From NCBI GenBank assembly GCA_031551625.1, contig JAVBNJ010000158.1, positions 1 to 13,528 of the forward strand: a stretch of 13,528 bases of DNA, in the 5' to 3' direction. Under the pieces are notes generated by a model. That model was given only the letters and a program-made list of their open reading frames with translations, did not search any database and had not been told where the DNA came from. Of the stretch, positions 1-4,676 are shown in pieces; positions within the stretch are counted from its first letter, which is position 1, and the number at the start of each line of letters is the position of its first letter. Made by a program: the position numbers and the translations under genes. Source of the stretch: JAVBNJ01 sp031551625 (GTDB taxonomy: Bacteria; Bacteroidota; Bacteroidia; Bacteroidales; UBA932).

Positions 1-486
1 ACTTACTACATCTGTTGTATTATCGGTATATTTAATGGTGAAAGAGGATGTACCTTTTAATTTAACGTCCGTGGCAGAATTTATAACCATTTGTGGCGGG
101 TAGTCCGTAGCCACAGCACACCAGTTGAACCGGCCGGCGGCATTTCCAAGTTTTACTGTTACGGTGGCCGATTGCCCGTTGACGCCGGTTATCCAGAAAC
201 CATTGCTGTTGCCGGCAGCATACGTACCATTGACTACCGCAGGTGTGCCGCTAATAGTCGCACGTTGCCACACACCTTTATTACCTGCCGCATCCACCGG
301 TTGGAAATCGACAAAGCACCACACTTTGTTCAAATGGGTGGTACCGTTGCAGCCCGTCCACGTAAGTTTAAAAGTAACCTGCTGGGTCGTGTAGTTGGCG
401 CCGACTTTTGTGGCCGATACGCAGTTTGCGGAATGGCCGCTCAAGCAGCAGAACAATGCCATAAATAAGAAGTAGATTTTTTTCAT
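1..486 (-). CDS. Secreted protein of unknown function, N-terminal part (runs off left edge)
   Basis: An open frame of 162 codons reads leftward from the ATG at 486 with no stop before the window edge, so the C-terminus is missing. It begins MKKIYFLFMALFCCLSGHSA, a typical signal peptide (Lys-Lys, hydrophobic core, likely cleavage after the Ala at residue 20). No lipobox is convincing. The mature part is rich in Thr, Val, Gly and Asn and in alternating hydrophobic residues, as in a beta-sandwich. It has four cysteines (C22, C46, C57, C123), two of them in Trp-Cys pairs (WCFVDF near 56-61, NWCAVATDYPP near 121-131). From memory, this resembles an N-terminal module of secreted Bacteroidota proteins whose C-terminal halves carry other domains such as FISUMP/SUMF1-like or sorting domains. 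That link is a recollection and is untested here. No Shine-Dalgarno precedes the start; the 5' flank is AT-rich. The signal peptide fixes the start well, but the function is unknown. Confidence 0.8.
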   Translation of the reverse strand, partial: MKKIYFLFMALFCCLSGHSANCVSATKVGANYTTQQVTFKLTWTGCNGTTHLNKVWCFVDFQPVDAAGNKGVWQRATISGTPAVVNGTYAAGNSNGFWITGVNGQSATVTVKLGNAAGRFNWCAVATDYPPQMVINSATDVKLKGTSSFTIKYTDNTTDVVS

Positions 487-531
487 ATCAAATTTAATTT
501 AAATTGTAACTAATTTATTAGTTCATATTAT

Positions 532-659
532 CGTAGCTCCGGGAACCGGCTTCTTTAATTCACATCTTTCGCATTCATCTGTGAAACCTGTTCCCCATCT
601 GCGAAATCTGTGATTACAACAAACACAAACCTTCTTTCAAACCGGTTCCCGCGGCTACG
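532..659. repeat. 128-bp unit bounded by imperfect 18-bp inverted repeats
   Basis: The left end CGTAGCTCCGGGAACCGG (532-549) and the reverse complement of the right end, CGTAGCCGCGGGAACCGG (642-659), match at 16 of 18 positions. The interior contains two ATCTGTG/ATCTGCG-type repeats and no coding potential. Such an arrangement could be a small non-autonomous mobile repeat or an intergenic hairpin element. No clear target-site duplication is visible on either side, so mobility is only a suggestion. Confidence 0.5.
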
Positions 660-875
660 CTCTTGTTAATGCCCTACGGGCAATCTTTCATATTGTTCAT
701 TTCGTCTATTGATCTCAAAGCCCTACGGGCTACAATTAGCTTCGCAGAACTTACAATTCCTAATTCTTCATTCCTAATTAAAACAATCTCCTGCTGCAAA
801 CTTTTGTTCGCTGCCTGTCCCGTTTCAATCTGTGCTAATCCGTGTAATCTGTTCTCTCATCTGTGAAATCTGAGG
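576..875. repeat. Degenerate ATCTGTG-type interspersed repeats
   Basis: Four related units are visible: CATCTGTGAAACCTGT (576-591), CATCTGCGAAATCTGTGATT (596-615), AATCTGTGCTAATCCGTG followed by TAATCTG (827-851), and CATCTGTGAAATCTGAGG (858-875). Spacing is irregular and the units diverge, unlike a CRISPR array. The pattern looks like a dispersed intergenic repeat family. Copy number elsewhere in the genome cannot be judged from this window. Confidence 0.5.
671..730. repeat. Two copies of a GCCCTACGGGC mini-hairpin
   Basis: The 11-mer GCCCTACGGGC occurs identically at 671-681 and 720-730. Each copy is itself an inverted repeat (GCCC, 3-nt TAC loop, GGGC). Paired short palindromes of this kind resemble REP-like elements, but no REP-associated transposase gene is in the window. 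Confidence 0.5.
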
Positions 876-890
876 ACAAACCTGTGGACA

Positions 891-1049
891 AAAATAAAAC
901 GTGAACTGTACTTATCACTTCAGAGGTTCTGCAAAACCTAATATAACATAAGTAAAATCCACGTTGAAAAAGTGGATCTATTTCCGTTATATTATTGAAA
1001 TTTTGCAGATTTCTGAAATCGGAAAAGATTGTATATAAAAGAACGTATA
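891..1049 (-). ncRNA. Candidate structured small RNA (long rod-like hairpin)
   Basis: The core is a long imperfect inverted repeat at 919-1017 with a 9-nt loop. Concentric paired blocks are TTCAGA 919-924 with TCTGAA 1012-1017, TCTGCAAAA 928-936 with TTTTGCAGA 1001-1009, AATATAAC 940-947 with GTTATATT 986-993, and ATCCAC 957-962 with GTGGAT 972-977. On the minus strand a promoter-like pair (1056-1086) lies just upstream. A small weak hairpin (901-918) followed by the T-rich minus-strand tract TTTTATTTTT (891-900) could end the transcript, giving about 160 nt. No open frame fits. The layout is reminiscent of rod-shaped regulators such as 6S RNA, but I cannot recognise a family. A folded mobile repeat (MITE-like) is the main alternative. 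Ends are inferred. Confidence 0.3.
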
Positions 1050-1055
1050 ATTTTA

Positions 1056-1086
1056 CAAATGTAGAAATTTATTTTTGCAAAACAAA
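1056..1086 (-). promoter_or_regulatory. Bacteroidota-type promoter for the candidate small RNA
   Basis: Read on the minus strand, TTTG (1086-1083), a 19-nt spacer and TACATTTG (1063-1056) match the known Bacteroidota promoter pattern (TTTG at -33, TAnnTTTG at -7). It lies just beyond the floA terminator and points left toward the inverted repeat at 919-1017, with no gene closer than 486. In such an AT-rich region a chance match is possible. Confidence 0.4.
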
Positions 1087-1093
1087 TTATTTT

Positions 1094-1131
1094 GCAAAAT
1101 AAAAACGCGCTGCAAAATTTTGCAGCGCGTT
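1094..1131 (-). terminator. Rho-independent terminator of the nfeD-floA transcript
   Basis: Positions 1104-1131 form a perfect 28-bp palindrome (AACGCGCTGC, AAAATTTT centre, GCAGCGCGTT). On the minus strand it is followed directly by a T-rich tract (TTTTATTTT, about 1103-1095). It sits about 30 bp past the floA stop, in the right orientation. A second short palindrome, ATTTTGCAAAAT (1089-1100), overlaps the tail. Confidence 0.85.
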
Positions 1132-1162
1132 CCATTGTAAATTCGTAAATAGCCGATTCTTT

Positions 1163-2122
1163 TTATTTCGGTTTTGCGATGTTCTCGCGCATGTCGGTAT
1201 CGGCTTTGATGTTTTGCATTTTGTAATAATCCATAATACCGAGATTGCCGCTGCGGAAAGCTTCGGCCATTGCGAGCGGAATTTGTGCTTCGGCTTCAAT
1301 CACTTTCGCGCGGGCTTCCTGTGCTTTAGCTTTCATTTCTTGCTCAAGAGCTACGGCCATGGCGCGTTTTTCTTCGGCGCGGGCCTGTGCAATATTCTTG
1401 TCGGCATTGGCCTGGTCCATTTGCAGTACCGCACCAATGTTCCGTCCGATATCAATATCGGCAATGTCGATAGATAAGATTTCAAACGCTGTGCCTGCAT
1501 CCAAGCCTTTTGATAACACTACTTTCGAAATAGAATCGGGGTTTTCCAATACGCTTTTGTGCGAATCGGCCGAACCGATACTTGACACAATCCCTTCGCC
1601 TACACGGGCTAGTACTGTTTCTTCGCCGGCGCCACCCACTAACTGTTTGATGTTGGCACGCACGGTTACGCGGGCTTTTGCTACGAGCTGAATCCCGTCT
1701 TTCGCTACGGCCGTTACAGGCGGCGTGTTGATGACTTTCGGGTTCACCGACATTTGTACGGCCTCGAACACGTCGCGGCCAGCCAGGTCAATAGCAGCGG
1801 CCATTTTAAAGTCTAACGGAATGTTAGCTTTATCGGCCGAAATTAAAGCGTTCACCACTTTCGGTACATGACCTTTGGCTAAGTAATGCGCTTCAAGTGC
1901 ATTGGCTTCGAGTTTCAAACCGGCTTTTGTTCCGGTAATCATAGCCATCACAATCGTACTTGGCGGTACTTTGCGCCAGCGCATGAGCACTAGCTGCAAC
2001 AGCGAAATGCGTACGCCCGAAATCAACGCCTGAAACCAGAGCGTAATCGGGAAAAAGTACAGCAAAATAATAAAGCCAACCAGAATAACGGCGGCCCAAA
2101 TAAAATAAATTCCTGCTCCCAT
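1163..2122 (-). CDS. floA: Flotillin-like protein FloA
   Basis: This 319-residue protein matches bacterial FloA (the former UPF0365 group) along its whole length. A hydrophobic N-terminal hairpin (about residues 5-35) anchors it to the inner face of the membrane. An SPFH/band-7 domain follows, then a C-terminal Ala/Glu/Lys-rich helical stretch (about 225-295, with repeated AxAxAEEKRA-type patterns) expected to form coiled coils. The sequence LVGGAGEETVLARVGEGIVS (near 161-180) and the segment DIDIGRNIGAVLQMDQANAD (near 224-243) are typical of the family. FloA assembles into membrane microdomains that affect fluidity and the placement of membrane-protein complexes. It starts 24 nt after the end of nfeD, so the two are surely co-transcribed, the classic pairing for this family. 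No Shine-Dalgarno is visible, as usual in this phylum. A strong terminator follows. Length is close to the family norm and no anomalies are seen. Confidence 0.95.
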   Translation of the reverse strand: MGAGIYFIWAAVILVGFIILLYFFPITLWFQALISGVRISLLQLVLMRWRKVPPSTIVMAMITGTKAGLKLEANALEAHYLAKGHVPKVVNALISADKANIPLDFKMAAAIDLAGRDVFEAVQMSVNPKVINTPPVTAVAKDGIQLVAKARVTVRANIKQLVGGAGEETVLARVGEGIVSSIGSADSHKSVLENPDSISKVVLSKGLDAGTAFEILSIDIADIDIGRNIGAVLQMDQANADKNIAQARAEEKRAMAVALEQEMKAKAQEARAKVIEAEAQIPLAMAEAFRSGNLGIMDYYKMQNIKADTDMRENIAKPK

Positions 2123-2146
2123 AATTTTAAAGTGTTTATTAAAAAT

Positions 2147-2611
2147 TTAGTTAATTGTTTTTACGATTACTTTTGTTCCGTCTATTTTTATAATTTCTAC
2201 TTTTGCCAATGGATCAATAATGGTATCGTGTGAAGCGGCTTCGATTTCCACACCATTAATTTTAACGGTGCCCATCGGAGCGAGGCGTGTGATGGCCATA
2301 CCCTGCATACCTGCTTCGAGTCCTTTCTGCTGCGGTGTTTCGATAGCTTGCGCCGTAATATTTTCGTGCAGCGTCAGTCGTTTCCATGTTTTGGGTTGCA
2401 AGGCATACCAAAGGAGTAATGCACTTGCCACTATAGTAGTTGCCAATGTAATGTGCCCTACGGTTGCGCCGTGACTTGTGTAGGCCAATACTACGCCACC
2501 TACGAGCGAAAGTATCCCTAGAATACCCGTTACGCCAAAACCGGGAATTAACATCAATTCTATCAGGAGCAACACAATGCCCAAAACGATAAGTGTAATA
2601 ACAAGAGCCAT
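2147..2611 (-). CDS. NfeD-family membrane protein (short form)
   Basis: This 154-residue protein has the layout of a short NfeD protein. Three hydrophobic segments occupy roughly residues 3-22, 26-45 and 53-70. A small soluble beta-rich domain of the OB-fold type spans roughly 100-154, including the family-typical run GMQGMAITRLAPMGTVKING and a following IDPLAKVEIIKIDG stretch. Long NfeD proteins carry an additional N-terminal ClpP-like protease domain, which is absent here. NfeD proteins are regularly encoded beside flotillins/stomatins and are thought to support their assembly. Here floA follows after only 24 nt. No promoter was recognised in the 106-nt gap upstream, which holds an inverted repeat, so the pair may be transcribed from the PD40-SPOR gene promoter or from a weak site. 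Family assignment is firm; the specific biochemical role is not. Confidence 0.9.
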   Translation of the reverse strand: MALVITLIVLGIVLLLIELMLIPGFGVTGILGILSLVGGVVLAYTSHGATVGHITLATTIVASALLLWYALQPKTWKRLTLHENITAQAIETPQQKGLEAGMQGMAITRLAPMGTVKINGVEIEAASHDTIIDPLAKVEIIKIDGTKVIVKTIN

Positions 2612-2630
2612 ATTTTTTTAATTTTTCAAT

Positions 2631-2704
2631 GGGCAGTAAGCAATTGGCAGTGTTGATGCCACAAAAATTTTAGTGCGCTTGTCGATTGCTTACTGCTCAC
2701 TGCC
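2631..2704. repeat. Imperfect inverted repeat between the PD40-SPOR gene and nfeD
   Basis: GGGCAGTAAGCAAT (2631-2644) pairs with ATTGCTTACTGCTC (2685-2698) with one mismatch, around a 40-nt loop. Related shorter pieces (TTGGCAGT at 2644-2651, CACTGCC at 2698-2704) extend the similarity. It lacks the GC-rich stem plus T tract of a terminator and looks more like a dispersed intergenic repeat. In the transcript it could still fold and affect read-through into nfeD. Confidence 0.5.
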
Positions 2705-2717
2705 GACAGCCCACTGG

Positions 2718-4580
2718 TTATTCTATAGTTGTTTCAAATCCTTTGGCACGCAGCTGTGAAGCCACCTTCTGAGCTTCATCTTCCGTCGCAAACGGGCCTA
2801 CTACATACACTGAACGCCCTTTTGAAGTCGCTTTTACTATATCGCGGCTGGTGGCAGCTTGCACCGCTTGCCGTACTACTTGCGGTAATCCGTTGGGATA
2901 CTCACCAAGTATTATTTTGCGATTCGACAGTGTGGCATTCGTTGGTAGTGCCGGTTTTCCGACTACCGGTTTTTTTTTCAATTCATAGTCGCGCGCTATT
3001 TTTATCGTTGTTTTCTTTGCATTAAGGAATGCTACAATAATAGGTTCTTTGAATTTTTTCTTTACTTCGGGCAGTGCTTTTGCTGCTTCGGAATAAGTGG
3101 CAAAATAACCGATGTAGTGGATGTACATATTTTTATCGGGCTGTATGAAAACGGGCGACAGTCCTTTAAGTTCGTTTGCCGGTAGTTTGCGTGACAGCGT
3201 GCCTATTTGTATTTCATAAATCAACCCTTGCGGCAGGGCTTGAGTAAACACAGCGGGAATCGTGCCTGTGCGGAATGTGTAATCGTCAGCTTCAGGTTCT
3301 TTTGCCGGTGGCGGCAGAAACGCGATGGAAGGCCAAGCTACATTCGGGCGGAAGCGAGATAGAAATGGAGGAACGTCCACTGTGGCACTAGTTGTCGGTG
3401 ATGCTACAACAGGTGTTGTAGCATCAGGTATAATTCCTTTCTCCAACAGCGCCTGTTCGGCTTGTTGAATGCGCTCGGTTGTTTGGCGAATAACGCCCTG
3501 CATTTGTTGCAAACGCGATTCGTATTCCATAATTTTGTTTTGCACAGCAGTGCGCTCTTCGTCCTCGTCAAGCAGGGCATACATTTTGCGGATACATTGC
3601 AAGTCGTTTTGCAGGAGCCGTTCATTCTGTTGTTGCATGGCCAATGTTTTGCGTAATGCGCGGTAACCGTCATTCGATGGTTCGTCGGGCACCACAGGCA
3701 TTTCTTCTTCCGGCGCGTTGCTTCCCGGCTCCAGCTTGGCTAATTTTTGAATTTCTTTTATTGATGCGCCCGATTGCTTGACAGGGTTGGCCTCTAACAT
3801 TATCCGGTACAAGGTAAGCGAGTCTTTCTTTTGCTCGCGCGACGAGGTAAACACCGCCATCGTTTGGTCGGCATTGGGCACAAACAAAAAATCATCGTAA
3901 GGCGAAGAGTAGGGAAAGCCTAAATTCTCAGGTGTACTCCATTGCTGGGTGGTTGCATTGTAGGTACTTTTATATAAATCATAGCCGCCCATGCCCGAAT
4001 GGCCGTTCGACGAAAAGTACAATGCATTACCGTCGGGCGTTACGTAAGGGAAACGTTCATCGAAAGGCGTGTTGATATTGCTGCCTAACGGCTCAGGTGC
4101 TGTCCACTGGCTGTCGTCGGTTTGGCGGGTTACGTAAATATCCCAATTGCCCGATTGTTGCGACGCATAATACAAGATTTTGACATTGGCCGATGGAATA
4201 AATACAGGTGATAGAGTGTCTTGTTTTTGCCGGATTTGCAATAGCTCCGGAGGTGTAAATGCCCATCCTCCACCAAAGTCAATATTGTAGTAATTATAAA
4301 AGGTGTGGCGCGGAACATTTATACGTCCGGTGACTATCGGCTTTTCAATGTAGCGCAGAAGTGTATGCCCATTTTCGCACAGTATCAGATGCTGCTCGGC
4401 CCGGATGCGCTCCAGCGAGTCTTTGCTTTGTTTGGCAATGACCGAAAAAGCGGAAGCAGCTTCCTTGAACTGGTAGTTAAGCCGCAACGCTTCGGCCTGC
4501 GCAAAAGTAACACCCGAAGATTGGGTCTTGGCAATCACGGCAAAAGTGCAAAACAGGAAGAAGAGGCCTACCTTTTTCAT
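2718..4580 (-). CDS. Periplasmic PD40 (WD40-like) protein with coiled coil and SPOR-like domains
   Basis: I place the start at the ATG at 4580, giving 620 residues beginning MKKVGLFFLFCTFAVIAKTQ, a signal peptide. A frame extension to a TTG at 4595 would put MYFCR ahead of this and run through the promoter, so it is unlikely. After a short helical region (about 24-75, TPR-like in feel), residues 130-260 contain WD40-like/PD40 beta-propeller repeats, seen best at residues 175-204 (ERFPYVTPDGNALYFSSNG, then GGYDLYKS) and at 136-151 (ILYYASQQSGNWDIYV). Residues about 305-382 form a Gln/Glu-rich coiled coil. A Pro-rich linker follows. The end carries two SPOR-like segments, about 454-523 (IYEIQIGTLS...IHYIGYFATYSEAAKAL) and 554-620 (RKIILGEYPNG...VYVVGPFATEDEAQKVASQL). 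In related Bacteroidota proteins PD40 repeats are often joined to an OmpA peptidoglycan-binding domain; here SPOR appears to replace it. SPOR domains bind denuded septal peptidoglycan. I infer a periplasmic scaffold or cell-envelope role; the true substrate is unknown. Confidence 0.8.
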   Translation of the reverse strand: MKKVGLFFLFCTFAVIAKTQSSGVTFAQAEALRLNYQFKEAASAFSVIAKQSKDSLERIRAEQHLILCENGHTLLRYIEKPIVTGRINVPRHTFYNYYNIDFGGGWAFTPPELLQIRQKQDTLSPVFIPSANVKILYYASQQSGNWDIYVTRQTDDSQWTAPEPLGSNINTPFDERFPYVTPDGNALYFSSNGHSGMGGYDLYKSTYNATTQQWSTPENLGFPYSSPYDDFLFVPNADQTMAVFTSSREQKKDSLTLYRIMLEANPVKQSGASIKEIQKLAKLEPGSNAPEEEMPVVPDEPSNDGYRALRKTLAMQQQNERLLQNDLQCIRKMYALLDEDEERTAVQNKIMEYESRLQQMQGVIRQTTERIQQAEQALLEKGIIPDATTPVVASPTTSATVDVPPFLSRFRPNVAWPSIAFLPPPAKEPEADDYTFRTGTIPAVFTQALPQGLIYEIQIGTLSRKLPANELKGLSPVFIQPDKNMYIHYIGYFATYSEAAKALPEVKKKFKEPIIVAFLNAKKTTIKIARDYELKKKPVVGKPALPTNATLSNRKIILGEYPNGLPQVVRQAVQAATSRDIVKATSKGRSVYVVGPFATEDEAQKVASQLRAKGFETTIE

Positions 4581-4584
4581 TCTA

Positions 4585-4612
4585 CAAAAATACAAATTTT
4601 TATTTTACCAAA
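4585..4612 (-). promoter_or_regulatory. Promoter of the PD40-SPOR gene
   Basis: On the minus strand TATTTTTG (4592-4585) fits the -7 pattern TAnnTTTG. A TTTG at 4612-4609 lies 16 nt upstream, a little closer than the usual 19. The -7 box ends only four bases before the ATG at 4580, so a transcript from it would start at or very near the start codon (leaderless or nearly so). Confidence 0.4.
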
Positions 4613-4629
4613 AAAAATCACTATCTTTG
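4599..4629 (+). promoter_or_regulatory. Promoter of secDF
   Basis: TATCTTTG (4622-4629) fits the Bacteroidota -7 element TAnnTTTG. TTTA at 4599-4602, 19 nt upstream, is a 3-of-4 match to the -33 TTTG. The expected start of transcription leaves a leader of about 40 AT-rich nt before the ATG at 4677, without a Shine-Dalgarno. It overlaps the oppositely directed promoter of the PD40-SPOR gene. Confidence 0.55.
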
Positions 4630-4676
4630 CGCCCTTATATTTAAAACTATAGTCTATTTTTCTAAATTTATAAATT

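Larger units (their letters stand above)
487..918. other. Gene-free repeat-rich intergenic region
   Basis: This 430-bp stretch holds no believable gene. It is built from short repeated phrases: an 18-bp inverted repeat at 532-549 and 642-659, degenerate ATCTGTG-type units between 576 and 875, two copies of a GCCCTACGGGC hairpin (671-681 and 720-730), and AT-rich phrases such as ATTCCTAATT near 757-780. A 67-codon frame at 663-866 crosses the repeats and has no start signal or protein-like composition. The region separates two leftward transcription units. Confidence 0.7.

Noticed and set aside
91..468. 125-codon plus-strand open frame
   Set aside because: It is antisense to the secreted protein at 1-486, whose signal peptide and composition are far more convincing.
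489..496. TAAATTTG (minus) as a promoter for the secreted protein
   Set aside because: It matches TAnnTTTG but ends two bases before the ATG, so transcription would begin inside the coding region; probably chance in AT-rich DNA.
508..523. AACTAAT-TT-ATTAGTT palindrome as an operator
   Set aside because: A perfect 7-bp inverted repeat, but only A/T-rich sequence in an AT-rich leader; nothing links it to a regulator.
663..866. 67-codon plus-strand open frame in the repeat zone
   Set aside because: It crosses both GCCCTACGGGC hairpins and the ATCTGTG repeats, has no promoter or ribosome-binding context, and its composition follows the repeats.
576..875. Possible CRISPR array from the ATCTGTG units
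   Set aside because: Units are divergent and irregularly spaced, with no uniform spacers and no cas genes nearby.
4581..4595. Five-residue extension (MYFCR) of the PD40-SPOR protein from a TTG
   Set aside because: It would run through the -7 promoter box and spoil a clean signal peptide that starts at the ATG at 4580.
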